From NCBI GenBank assembly GCA_022497145.1, contig MU385885.1, positions 124,001-188,000 of the forward strand: 64,000 nt of DNA. Direction: 5' to 3'. Positions within the stretch are counted from its first letter, which is position 1. Every line of letters starts with the position of its first letter. Both the position numbers and the translations under genes were made by a program. Of this stretch, positions 1 through 10,852 are shown piece by piece. The notes beneath the pieces are model-generated. The model did not search any database. It was not told where the DNA came from and was given only the letters and a program-made list of their open reading frames with translations. The stretch comes from Rostrohypoxylon terebratum. Lineage: Eukaryota; Ascomycota; Sordariomycetes; Xylariales; Hypoxylaceae.

Positions 1-2736
1 GTTTGGAAGTTCTATCGCAATACCAAGCTAAATTTGCCAAGTCAGGAGCGCATGGTAAATTTGACGTGGCGTATGATGCATATGAGCCTTCGGAGGAAAC
101 AGGCGGAGGATGCTCGGTATGTTAGTTGTATGCAGGCGCATCGTGAATCTAACCCTCTTTACAGTCGCGCCGCTCTTCGTGAGCCCGGTAACATGGCCGC
201 GAATAGCGCCAATGTTCCCAGCGGCATTGCGCAACTTAGAAAAACGTCAGATCAGAATCTTGCACACGCAGATCCTATGAATCTTGACGATTTCATATTT
301 CCCGAGAACGTGGCGACCCCGGCGGGATTAGCGGCGACGCCTTCACCCGATGGAAGCAAACAAGAGGGGGAAAAGTCGGCTCACACCACAGCAGCTGCCA
401 TTCCTATCAAATCCCGCAAAGTTTCCTCGCAACATTTCGTTCCCCAATCTGTTCCAGTGCCTGCCCATCAAAGAAATCAGGATGAGTTTGCATATGTGAC
501 TCGGCATCATAGGAAAACTAGCATTGACGAGAGACGAGTGAGTGCAGCTTACCTTATTTATATTCATTTGCGGAGTGTAAAATCACATCACAAGCTTTAT
601 TTCTTTCGCCTTATCCCTGGCTAATTTATTATAACATCATTGGTCATTTGAGCTGCAAGTATAAAGAAAACTAACGATAATCTGCGCCAGACCCGGAATT
701 TGAAACGCCCTGCTAACTTCTCCCCTCATGTCTCTGCTCTCAACAGCAATAATTTCGTCGCTAATGAGTTGGACGCCGATTCCGACCTCCACGAATATTC
801 CCTAGATAACTCACATCCAAACAGCAACGCCCCTATGTCTCATCATCCGGGCGTTCCCTTTCCCCTTGACACCTTCCCCATGGAGAATGACCCCATCATC
901 ACATCAGCGGGGCCTTTCCAGCAAGGTTTTTCATTCTCGCCTTCGACGTCACCGATGGTGCCTCATGGCCCTTTTTCTAGCTTTTATAACCATCACAATG
1001 TCCCCTCAAACCCCGTGAACGGTGCGGACTATTATTCTCCCCCAGGATCCGCGTATCAGTCAGCAGTTTCTACGCCACATCCGATGGCCGAAAATGAGAA
1101 CATGTTCTTCGGCTCGATGGATATCCGACATCAACGGGCTCCAGGTTTTCGCCCAAATCAAGGATCAATGAGAAACCAAATGACGCAACAATTCATGCAT
1201 CAACATAACGGCAATTCGATGTTTCCGCCAGCCACCACCGGAGCGGAGTCGTCCGCCTCGTTTACTCAGACTCTAAACTTTGGCCATGTCGATCCAAGCC
1301 AAGTTTTCCAGCCCGATCACCCAGTTCGCTCGCCTGGAGTCGGAATGGGACACGAAAATATGTTCAATTTTGGTGCCGATTCCGACAACGAAGACGAGGA
1401 TGGAGGTGCATTCGCTGATCGGAATTTGGGAATGCACCAGGCATTCTCACCTGATAATGATATGGATATGGGCAATCACAATTCTTTGGGATGGGATGCT
1501 TCTTTACCAGGTCAATTTAGCACACAGGCAGCTCGTTATCCCGGTGGGCCTCCTCGCAAGCAAGTCACAATAGGAGGCACAACAACGGATTACTTAGAGT
1601 CTGGCGATTGGGACGGTCAAGGCAACCTACCGAGGTCTCAGTCATTTCGCGCAACTGGCGATAGGCGCCAGAAGATTCCTCGTACGGCTTCTACTCCGAA
1701 CGCGAACATGGGTGGCCGTGGAAATCTATTTGACAAATTGGCTCAGTCAAACCCGAATTCCCCACCTGGAGATGTGTCAGGAAACGTCTCGGGCTTCTCT
1801 TCCGTGGCGCCCAGTCGACCTGCTTCCCCGCCTGGTTCTAAGCATGGCTCCACGAGCAACCTGCAGGCAGCCGCAGGTCAAGGGGACGGAAACGCACCAA
1901 CTACTTGCACCAACTGTTTTACGCAAACGACGCCTCTATGGCGCCGTAACCCAGAAGGTCAGCCTCTCTGTAACGCCTGCGGTCTATTTTTGAAGCTTCA
2001 TGGAGTTGTGAGACCTCTAAGTCTGAAGACCGACGTTATCAAGAAACGCAACCGTGGATCTGGTGCAAGCCTCCCGGTCGGTGGTACAAGTACGCGATCT
2101 AAGAAGAACACTGGTAATGCGTCAGGCAGTGCTTCTGGGCCCGCTTCACGTAAAAACTCGACTTTGACCATGTCTACTACGAACAACACAGCACAAGTGA
2201 CAACCCCGCCATCGGCAACAAACAGGGCCAGCAGCGTCAACGAGGGTGAAAGCCCTGCAAGCGGTGCTGGTGGTTCTGGTGGTAACACAGCAGGTAGTAC
2301 ACCAACGAGCTATGCAGGTTCTGCCACGGGCGCAGTAGGTGGCAAAGGTGTCGTGCCAATTGCGGCAGCGCCCCCGAAAAATGCGCCTGGGCCAGGCGCT
2401 GCCTCGCTCCCCCGAAACATCAGCACCAGCGGGTCTTCCAAGCGCCAGCGCCGCAGCAGCAAGAGCACTGGTCCTAACGAATCTAGCGGAATGGACGTCG
2501 ATAGTCCTGAGAATTCGACTGGTTCGAATGAAGCAGCCCGTTCCACTGGATCTTCCAGCGGATTTACTAGCTTGTCCAACACAGGAAACCTGGGTCTTGC
2601 CAACGGTTTCGGCATGACCCAAAGACCGATGATGGGCCCTGGCATGGTCGGAATGTCTACGACCCCTAGTGGTGTTATGAACTCTGGATCTGGAAACGGC
2701 CCACAAGAATGGGAATGGTTGACGATGAGTCTTTAA
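1..2736 (+). CDS. areA: AreA/NIT2-type GATA nitrogen regulator (5' end outside window)
   Basis: This is the global nitrogen-metabolite transcription factor, which activates genes for secondary nitrogen sources in the nucleus. The frame is already open at base 1 and encodes the conserved AreA block ending in NLTWRMM, so the start codon lies upstream of the window. One intron (GTGAGT donor at 538, CAG acceptor ending at 690, CTAAC branch site near 671) joins KTSIDERR to KRPANFSPHVSALNS in phase 0, a junction typical of the family. A single C-X2-C-X17-C-X2-C GATA zinc finger lies at 1906-1980 (CTNC ... CNAC) and is followed by a basic KKRNRG tail. The protein ends EWEWLTMSL, the conserved C-terminus through which NmrA/Nmr1 is known to act in Aspergillus and Neurospora. 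About 860 residues are visible, close to a full-length AreA. The region after the finger is Ser/Gly/Thr-rich and probably disordered. Confidence 0.96.
1906..1980 (+). other. GATA-type zinc finger coding segment
   Basis: This segment encodes the four zinc-ligand cysteines CTNC and CNAC with the LWRRNPEGQPL loop between them. The following VVRPLSLKTDVIKKRNR basic arm is the second DNA-contact element of the fungal class IVa GATA finger. Confidence 0.95.
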
Positions 2737-5457
2737 TAGTTGACGTCGATGGCGGGAGCTGTTACTGAAGTAACTGCCACAGAGCCTCCTTAAGGTCATG
2801 TTGGACGTGCCAGATTAGGGACTACAGTGGATGCGATGAGCTTCACAATCATCCCAGAGGATTATTTATGATACGAATTTGGATCTCACCTATTAATTAC
2901 CTATTCATTTGAACGGGTTTACTTGGATCTGCACGGAGGCTGTCTGGTTTCGACTAATTGCACTCGATTACGGAGCAGGTGGGCCAGATGGATTTATTTT
3001 GAACGATGGCTTGGCGAGTTCGGCTACGGCACGAAGAACGAGTAATCACGACATACACATACGGCGGCGTTAGGCTATCTTACAACTTTTATCATCAAGC
3101 GACCATGATTTCTGTATATCCCTTACCAACGCGCGTTAAGCGACTTTTCGTATAATCTCTACGATGTTGGTTCTTCGGTCGACTATGGATTTATGCGCGT
3201 CGGGTTATTGGGTCGGGTTTCCCTCAATTGTCTATATCGATCGAGGTTTTGATAGAATGGAACATACCCGAAGACGCTTTTTATCACTTATACGCCACGA
3301 ATTTGTTCAGGCGACCCCTCTCCATCTTTCAATCGCTTCTATTTATTTTCATGGTATCATACCTAGGGCTCTCGGTACTCTTCTGCAGAAATCAATCAGC
3401 AGCGGCGATCGCACTCGAGATTGACGAGAGTTCGAATGATACACCGAAGCGGAATATATCACACTTGTTTATTATCATGAGTCTTTCGAGATGGGTTTCT
3501 TGCTTGACAGGGATAACGGTTCAGACGAACACGAGATGAAACTTTTTGTGCTCTCTATTTCTTTTACCTTAGTGACCGGGATCGGACAGGGGAGGATATG
3601 TAGATACGGGATTGATACCAATTGTTGTTGTCGTCGTTTGTAGACATGGGCGTACAGGCCAAGTGCGGGCTTGTAGAGAGGTGGAGAAATCATCAGAAGA
3701 CAGCCAGCATCTCGCTTGTCAGAGTTACACGCAGAAGCAGGGTCAGATCGGACAGACGAGAGAGACGTAAAGGCCTGCTTCCCGGCTGTGTATTAGAGCG
3801 GTGTCGAGAATCGTCGAGACTGGTACGCCTACTCGCGCGCCTAGGTAGATGTTTGGGAGATGAATAATACACCACCAGTAAAGATATACATGCTCGTTTG
3901 TGAGATTTGGCTTCAAAGTGATCATGGCGTCTTGCAGTGTTCGCGACTTATGCTCAGAGAGTTACTGCAAACATGTGATTTGGGTTATTGGTCCCGAAGT
4001 TTCATACTAGTAATATCTATACCTACTACCTATACAAGGACACGATATAATAAGACCAAAACCCCCAATGAAGTTACCCAGTAGATATCCAAATTGATCT
4101 AGAAGTTTCAAGTTCAGCCCTAGCATAGGTAGGTGACCTACCTATGATGTGTCTGCCAACCTAGATTTCGGAGATTATCGCCATTACGACCGTTGATTGG
4201 AGCGCTTCGAAAACGGAATATGGCGTCTTGACTCTTTCCTACTGTGCCGGAAGACCGGGGGGAGGGGGGTAATGATGTGGGATAAAAGTAAAAGTGATCG
4301 TCGAATACGAGTACGTTATTACTTACGTATGGCGTAAACATGCCGCTACCGGCCGCTCAACTAACTTACTGGAGATGTGATCGATGGGTTAGGCATGTTT
4401 ACTTGCTAATGCCGACCTCTGTATTTGGTATTTAATAGAAGGGTCCTTTTTTTATATACGTTCTCCAGCAAGAATATTTCCTGTAAGATTTCAGATAGGC
4501 TGTGGGTCTATGATAGTCAGTGAAAAGCAAGCATATTAGAATTAAGCCACGGCTGATGGTGTGTTGCTAGATGAAATTCGAGGAGTTTAGGTTCTATTAA
4601 GAGAAGATGTATGCGGTAGGTGACATAGGAATGTAAATGGTAGCGCTGCGGCGATTGTTACATGTTGGAGTGAGAGGTGGCGAGGAGCTCTGGTTCATCG
4701 ACGGATATCTACACGCCTGTATCTTCGGAACGACGTCGATCCACAGGTCTGTATGTGCTCTTGAAATATCAGGGATACATGATATATATATATGAGGGGT
4801 TCCTCGAGACTAATACGTGAATATAGCCTCTACGGGGCGTCGATGAGCTGGCAGTAACTGCTGATTTTAAATAGGATGTAAGATGATGGTCTTTCATACC
4901 GCCCAAACCTCTATGAAGATATTGCAAGGGGTATACATCCACGCGTAGACAGGAAAACGTCTGGTGAACAGCTGGTAGGTCGTGTAATCAAATCTCGAGT
5001 AGGAGAAGCGGTAAGGGTTGATTCCTGGTTACGGAGTGAACATGGGCCTATCATGTTCTGACGTCTCAGCAACACCAATAATACAGATCCATAGATATGG
5101 AACAATAATTATCACTTTCACCAACGCCAATAGAGTAAGTACAGAGGAATAGGTAATCTCTGATTACTGCCACTTTTTGGGCAATAGCTGCATAAGTACA
5201 GACGAGAGACTTGCGAGTAATGACCAAGCCAGACCGATGATGCCGTATGACTCCCTAATGAAAGATGCAAAACCATATGCATCCGTAACCACCGTTTCGT
5301 CTCCCATTCAATTCTGATTGCGGTAGAGCAGGTTGTTTTGATTGTCTGCCATAGAGGTGGATGCTCAGAGTAGTATCGAATCAGGTATGTATTCGTTTTC
5401 CAAATCCTCTCGAATAAGGCAACGGCTGCTCTCAAGGGGTGGGCGTTGTTGTCAGGC
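2737..5457. other. intergenic region without a supported gene
   Basis: This 2.7 kb stretch follows areA and must contain its 3' UTR and terminator. Open frames here are short (at most 105 codons), have no recognisable domain and do not connect through plausible introns. It contains TA-rich microsatellite-like tracts (around 4784-4795) and several CCTA/TAGG-rich words. Confidence 0.6.
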
Positions 5458-6106
5458 TTACGAGCCGGGGTTAGGGTTCATCTGTATAGATGTCAGTACC
5501 ATATCGATCTGGAGTATCTGGATGAATGGAGAAAACGTACCTTGCGCTTGCCACCGGTCAGGGTGACGTTGACGAATCGTCGGGTGTATGTGAGTCTCTT
5601 CTTGGCACGGCCTTTGGGGGTCTTGGGCTTTTCTTGCTTCTCAACCTATTTTTGACGTATTAGTTCTGTATCATCTATTTCACCATGGTCGCATATATGA
5701 AGGTCATTTCGATAAAGAAGCGCGCGTTCGTGGTGTTGGAAATGATCGGGAATGTAGTCGCTGGGAAGCATTCGGTCGGAGACGGTCATCGAAGAATCAA
5801 GTGGCGAATCATCCACCATCAATCATCCATCAATTTTCTGCCTTCGCAAATTGCCGTGTATTCGTATTCGAGATATTTGTCGCAATCAAATAATGAATTC
5901 ATCGTCGAAATGGAACGCGCGCTCCTTCATCGTCGTGGGAATGGAAGTTGAGGTTTTCTACTAATTTCGGATTGACTAACCTTAGGGGTCTGAGACTTGA
6001 CCTTGCCTGTCGCATAATCAGCATTTGATTCATCGATTCTAACAATTCTGTTCTTTATTCAAATAAACATACCGGCACGGGCGAGAGATCCGTGAACTTT
6101 TCCCAT
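5458..6106 (-). CDS. rps30: 40S ribosomal protein eS30
   Basis: This small basic protein belongs to the head of the 40S ribosomal subunit. The gene is in four pieces on the minus strand: 6106-6073, 6006-5981, 5645-5541 and 5481-5458. Spliced together they give 62 residues beginning MGKVHGSLARAG, running through TPKGRAKKRLTYTRRFVNV and ending GGKRKMNPNPGS. This agrees in length and sequence with the very conserved fungal eS30. All three introns have GT...AG ends (GTATGT, GTTAGT and GTACGT donors). The last coding exon is only seven codons plus TAA. No single open frame is long enough to reveal the gene. The fungal protein is made without a ubiquitin-like fusion, as seen here. High, constitutive expression is expected from the family. 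Confidence 0.95.
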
Positions 6107-7182
6107 CTTGTCGAACTTTTCAAAGTCGTGGAAGTTGGCTGTGTGATTTGGTGTCGATGAAGTTGGAAAGGGTTGGAAGAAACGATGTAGTAGTGTGGGT
6201 GGTTTTTTGCAAGTGGGTTTTTTGCGGTTTTGCGGATTTGCAGGTAAATGGATTTGCTGATGAATTCGCAACTTCTCAGCGTAGGAGTGGAGCATGCCAG
6301 GGTTTCTAAGCAAAGGAAGAGTCATACCGGAGATAGCTTAGCCACTTAAACTTCGTTAAATTTTCCACAAAGGGCTAAGCAAACCCTGGTCATGTGACTA
6401 TGTTTAAACGCATACGTCGATGCTTAATCTTTTAGTAGAAACTTTCTTGAACAAGAGCAATTAGGTAATGAAAGGCAAATGTCGATCGGTACTAAGCTTG
6501 AGCAGGTCCAATCTGACTTGTGAATGTCTACTAGACTCTATGCAGCTGCAAGGTTCCGACGCTTGTGAGCATTAAAGCTGTAATACATAGCACCGCCATA
6601 GTGCAACAAAAACAACAACTTGGAAGTCTTCATTACAAACCCCATATATGCTGTATTCAATCCCAATAAGTACTGTCACCCAAATAAGTTTCTCTCATTT
6701 TTTTTTCCATCCTTCACATATCATCACATGAATACAACTCACAATGTCTATGAAATTTCATAGCAAGGTAAGGTACAATGTATAATATACTTATACGTAA
6801 TTCAGTTTCAGGTTGTCTAGAACGGTTGAGGCAAGCACCAGGCCCAGGCCCGCAATTTCGATGTGGTCCCACCTGATACATCATTCACATGGGATCGCAC
6901 CTTATTCACTTCCAGACCGGTGACCGGCCTCCTTCTCGTTTGATGAAGTATCGACAGACCGCTTAACGCCATCAAAAAAAAAGTTTCTTAGATTTAATAG
7001 AGCCCTCGAGCATCGTTCGTTTCGAAACTGTAAATTAAACATCCAACTCTATTGTACTCCTGTACTCTCGTACTCTCGTACATCCGGGCTTTTTACCTTT
7101 TTACGCCTCATTGTGCCACCAAACATTACTAGCAGCTACCCATTCGGTGCTACACCCACATCCAATACCATCCAATACCGCA
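6107..7182. other. upstream regions of eS30 and the CREG-like gene
   Basis: This region between divergently transcribed genes should hold both promoters. A pyrimidine-rich stretch (TTTCTCTCATTTTTTTTTCC) lies near 6690-6710. No additional gene is supported. Confidence 0.5.
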
Positions 7183-7974
7183 ATGAGGTTCCTTAACAGC
7201 CTATCGTTTATCTCTCTAGCTGCCTGTTCCCATGTGGCTGAACCTGCGCCGGATCAGCAACAGCAATACGTGTTCAGCAACCCTCCGGCTTCGGAATCCA
7301 ATTATAAGATTCCTACTTCCTACGAATCTGCGGTGCTCGGTCGCCGCATCTTAGCCCTTACTCCACTTGGCACGCTTTCCACCGTCTTCCCGGACGCATC
7401 CGGTCCCCGCCAGCCAGATGGCCTCGGAGGCATGCCTCTCGGGTTGATGGAGTACGTAGCCGACTGCGAGGAGGACGGCAACCCGACCTTCCTAGCCATC
7501 AAGATCGGCACCAGTTTCAAGAACGTGGATGCGGGCTCCAATATCAGCCTCGCGCAAGAGTGGACACCCCCGTACCCGCCGGACAAGCGAATCAAGTCGA
7601 CCTGGTTCAATTGGCTCTTCGGAAGCGACGGCGATTCCAGGGATCGAGTTCCTTACAGCGCTGTGAACCTCCCTCGATATAGCTTGCTCGGCTACATCGA
7701 GAAGGTCGATGAGGCGTCTATTAAGGCCATCTCATCGTGTTACGTGGACACACATCCCGATTCGAAGTACTGGCTTCCCGGAAACCCAATCCACGCATCC
7801 GAATTCGTGAGACTTGTCGTTACCCAAGTCTACTGGATTGGCGGCTTTGGCGACAGAGCATACATCGGCTGGATTCCCGTCGACGAGTGGAAGAACGTCA
7901 CCAGGAAGGAATGGGAGGCCGTGAGGCTACCTGGTGAGAAGAAAGGTTGGGATGAATGGAGCTTGGATCTCTAA
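7183..7974 (+). CDS. secreted CREG-like FMN-binding split-barrel family protein
   Basis: This predicted secreted protein of 263 residues resembles the CREG/putative pyridoxamine-phosphate-oxidase-like beta-barrel family. I chose the ATG at 7183 because it begins a typical signal peptide (MRFLNSLSFISLAACSHVAEPAP); an in-frame TTG upstream would bury it. Family-like features are the early block IPTSYESAVLGRRILALTPLGTLSTVFP, the block PLGLMEYV, and a later LLGYIEKVDE segment followed by SKYWLPGNPIHASEFVRLVV, as in CREG barrels. The known family folds like FMN-binding oxidoreductases, but many members have lost the cofactor. I cannot tell from sequence whether this one binds FMN. The gene has no intron. 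Its substrate is unknown. Confidence 0.8.
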   Translation: MRFLNSLSFISLAACSHVAEPAPDQQQQYVFSNPPASESNYKIPTSYESAVLGRRILALTPLGTLSTVFPDASGPRQPDGLGGMPLGLMEYVADCEEDGNPTFLAIKIGTSFKNVDAGSNISLAQEWTPPYPPDKRIKSTWFNWLFGSDGDSRDRVPYSAVNLPRYSLLGYIEKVDEASIKAISSCYVDTHPDSKYWLPGNPIHASEFVRLVVTQVYWIGGFGDRAYIGWIPVDEWKNVTRKEWEAVRLPGEKKGWDEWSLDL

Positions 7975-8513
7975 GCAGAGACCAGCTCCTCGGGGCCCAT
8001 TGCCTAGGACGACTTATCTAGTTGCTGTATTCGTACTCTAAGAAATTGTTAGGAAATATTGTATGTTGGACGGTTGACGATATCTACGCATCACATGTTT
8101 GTACATTCATCTTCGTTCTCTAGCTTGTGGTAGCGGCTAACTACACGAACTTATTCGGAATATCCATGTAACTTCAAGCAAGGTTCATTTCATCCTTATG
8201 CAACGTCCGTAAACTGGACCAGTCAATTTGATACACTAACTAGTTGCCTTCTAAAATACTTGCACCGGTCCAATGATAACCTTGAGGACAATGAAATGGG
8301 ATCCCAACGCTGACGTAACTCGCAAACGGGCTTATCACGGAACGATTACAGCGGGATGGATGCGGGGTTAGGAGTTAGGGAGACCGAGTTTAAGTATGAC
8401 AGTCTACACCTTGGGTATCACGACAGCTTACGTGCACTCACTTTTCATTTATACTTTCCAATAAATATTTCGTGCTTAGTACCTCGTTTATTTACCCATA
8501 ACCAGTCCTCATC
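7975..8513. other. intergenic region
   Basis: This 0.5 kb stretch separates two same-strand genes. It should contain the terminator of the CREG-like gene and the promoter of the epoxide hydrolase. A run of AT-rich sequence with CATTTATACTTTCC lies just upstream of the latter start. Nothing else is recognised. Confidence 0.4.
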
Positions 8514-9677
8514 ATGAGCAGCAACGCAGGCCATCCAGAGGAGGCGCTCCCAGCACTTCCTCTACCGGAAGGCGTCACATCGGACTACATCGACTGCACC
8601 GCCTCCACCGGCCTCGCATTCCACGTCCTCAAAGCCGGCACCCCGGGGAAACCCCTCGTGCTCTTCTGCCACGGGTACCCGGAGCTGGCGTACTCGTGGC
8701 GCAAGATCCTGCCCGAGGTCGCGGCGGCCGGGTACTACTGCGTGGCGCCGGACCAGCGCGGGTACGGGCGCACGCGGGGGTGGCCGCGCCGCCAGGCCTT
8801 CGCCGACGTCGCGCTCGACGACTTCACGTTGACGAACCTGGTCCGCGACCTCGTGTGCCTGGTCTACGGCCTCGGCTACGCCACCGTGCACTGCATCGTC
8901 GGCCACGACTTCGGCGCCGTCGGCTCGTCCATGGCCGCGCTCATGCGGCCGGACATGTTCCGGTCTACCGTCCAGATGAGCCATCCGCACCACCCGCCCC
9001 CGGTCCCCGGTACGCAGAACAAGGTAGATATACAGGCTGAGCTCGCGAAGCTGGACCCGCCGAGGAAGCATTATAAGTGGTACAATTCGAGCGCGCAGGG
9101 GGCGGGCGATTGGGATCGTCCGGCGCAAGGGCTAGAGGCGTTTCTGCGCGGGTACTTCCACCTGAAGTCCGCGGACTGGGATAAGAATAACCCGCAGCCG
9201 TTGCAGCGGTGGGGCGCGAAGGAGCTGGAGGTCATGCCGGAGTACTACATCATGCGGGCCGAGCACTCGATGCCGGAGACCGTGGCGGCGAACATGGTAG
9301 GCGAGGACATTACCAAAACCGAACGGTGGCTATCGAGAGACGATCTGAAGGTTTACTGCGGCGAGTGGGGGCGCAACGGGTTCCTGGGCGCGCTCAACTG
9401 GTACAGGGCGCAGACGGCGTCTACGCCACAGTCGGCTAGGGACATGCTGTTGTTTGCTGGGAGCAGGATCGAGGTGCCGTGCGTGTTCATCAGTGGGAAG
9501 CAGGACTGGGGGAATTACCAGCAGCCGGGTGCTATGGAGGCTTACCTAGATCCGAAGGCTGTCAAGACGTCTTGCTTTAGGGGCGCGAAGTTGGTGGAGG
9601 GTGCGGGACACTGGGTTCAACAGGAACAGCCGGAAACTGTGATCAAGGAGATTTTGGCGTTCTTCAAGACTCTGTGA
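8514..9677 (+). CDS. epoxide-hydrolase-type alpha/beta hydrolase
   Basis: This intronless gene encodes 387 residues with the hallmarks of soluble/microsomal-type epoxide hydrolases, which open epoxides to diols. The oxyanion-hole motif HGYP is at residues 53-56, the nucleophile Asp132 is in GHDFG, and a lid tyrosine, Tyr297, lies in the family motif NWYR. The charge-relay acid is probably Asp331 (SGKQDWG) and the base His366 (GAGHW). There is no signal peptide, so it is probably cytosolic. The coding sequence is strikingly GC-rich at third positions between about 8580 and 9300 compared with its neighbours, which produces long antisense shadow frames. A haloalkane dehalogenase or another DHG-class hydrolase is the alternative, but the NWYR lid motif favours epoxide hydrolase. 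Confidence 0.88.
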   Translation: MSSNAGHPEEALPALPLPEGVTSDYIDCTASTGLAFHVLKAGTPGKPLVLFCHGYPELAYSWRKILPEVAAAGYYCVAPDQRGYGRTRGWPRRQAFADVALDDFTLTNLVRDLVCLVYGLGYATVHCIVGHDFGAVGSSMAALMRPDMFRSTVQMSHPHHPPPVPGTQNKVDIQAELAKLDPPRKHYKWYNSSAQGAGDWDRPAQGLEAFLRGYFHLKSADWDKNNPQPLQRWGAKELEVMPEYYIMRAEHSMPETVAANMVGEDITKTERWLSRDDLKVYCGEWGRNGFLGALNWYRAQTASTPQSARDMLLFAGSRIEVPCVFISGKQDWGNYQQPGAMEAYLDPKAVKTSCFRGAKLVEGAGHWVQQEQPETVIKEILAFFKTL

Positions 9678-9840
9678 TCTTCTACCTAGTATGTTTGTCG
9701 GGTCGACACTACGCGTCTACCTACATGACGTTGCCTGCCTACTAGGTACTTGTGAAGGCACGTCTTACCTATCTACTTACATAACCTTGAAGGGAATAGA
9801 AGGAGTTAGAGAAGAAGGTAAAAAAAGGAAGAAAAAAAAG

Positions 9841-9937
9841 CACCGCACCCCGGACTCGAACCGGGAATCTTCGGTTATGATTATATTTGTTTTATATAAT
9901 TAGGAGACCGACGAGTTAACCATTTCTCTAGTACGGC
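9841..9937 (-). tRNA. tRNA-Arg(CCU) with 24-nt intron
   Basis: Read on the minus strand, the 5' acceptor strand GCCGUAC pairs with 3' GUGCGGU (two G-U pairs), followed by discriminator G. The anticodon stem is UCGGU/ACCGA, with loop CUCCUA(intron)A giving anticodon CCU. The T arm is CCCGG-UUCGAGU-CCGGG. The AT-rich 24-nt intron sits at the canonical position one base 3' of the anticodon. Without it the tRNA is 73 nt. A run of eight T on the transcribed strand follows within a few bases and would serve as the Pol III terminator. Confidence 0.9.
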
Positions 9938-10649
9938 TTTCATCTGTTGATGTTTTGTCACTGCGTGTCACTTGATCAACAGTGTGTTATTAATATATAT
10001 TAATAGCAGATACTAGCAGTGGAAGGCACGAACGGCGTTTCTACGGTTGTTAACAGGCAACCGCTGGGCGGTTGGCAAGGTGATTAGCAAGGCATATGAC
10101 GTATAACTATGGATGCCTTGGGAAAGCCTTGTCATTTTTCTCTGCAAAATGGCAGGTGCGTATGGAAACGGTATGGATATATGCTAGGCGGCTACGGCTA
10201 CTGTACAACTGCCATCTGCGCCTTCCCGTTCCACCAATACCTGTTCTCCTTTTTGCTTCAGCTTTAGTTGGAAAGCGTCCGATCTGATACGTGGCTATTG
10301 TACGACTGAGTCACAGATAAGCAAACACTAACCCGTGTTATAGGTACTTGTATATATGTATATTTAGAAATGTGATAGGTCCTGTGCGTGTTGTGGCTAT
10401 GACGTCGTGCGTTTTCGCGTTGGTCAAGCCAACTTGATATATGATACCTAGCCCCTATGAAGCCCTTACTATTATACCACTATCTAGGATTCTAGGTACA
10501 TTGAGAAGAGCATATATCTGCATATTTCAACACTTGAGGTTAATTTATCTCAACATGTGTTACATCACCTGAAAGTTGCCCTCGCCGACCCCTTACCCTT
10601 CGCACCATCTCTTGCCGCGTTACTCAGGCGCTATTACTCAGGGGAGATT
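9938..10649. other. intergenic region
   Basis: This AT-rich, gene-free DNA lies upstream of the tRNA and includes a TATATATTAATA tract at about 9993-10005. The only frames are below 65 codons and have no recognisable features. Confidence 0.4.
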
Positions 10650-10652
10650 CAA

Positions 10653-10673
10653 GGGGGGGGGGGGGGGGGGGGG
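10653..10673. repeat. poly-G homopolymer
   Basis: This run of about 21 G lies 95 bases before the gap. The run length is unlikely to be accurate in short-read data. Confidence 0.9.
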
Positions 10674-10767
10674 CACCCCAACTTCACACAAACACAAAAA
10701 AAAAAAAAAAAATTGATTTTGTTTAACAACCATGGTATTTACAGAATAAAAAAAATTAAAAAAAAAA

Positions 10768-10777
10768 NNNNNNNNNN
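10768..10777. other. assembly gap (10 N)
   Basis: Ten N are flanked by A-rich sequence on the left and a C homopolymer on the right. Ten N is a conventional placeholder, so the true length of missing sequence is unknown. Confidence 0.98.
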
Positions 10778-10779
10778 AC

Positions 10780-10781
10780 CG

Positions 10782-10837
<56 letters not shown>

Positions 10838-10852
10838 CCCCCCCCCCCCCCC
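10780..10852. repeat. poly-C homopolymer next to assembly gap
   Basis: About 70 C are interrupted by a single G. It is most likely a sequencing or assembly artefact at a scaffold join. Frames running through it are spurious poly-Pro or poly-Gly. Confidence 0.9.

Noticed and set aside
2146..2799. 217-codon minus-strand frame over the 3' part of areA
   Set aside because: It is antisense to the conserved AreA C-terminus, and its composition is that of a shadow frame.
8562..9128. 188-codon minus-strand frame inside the epoxide hydrolase
   Set aside because: It is an Arg/Val-rich antisense shadow of a GC-rich coding sequence without any domain.
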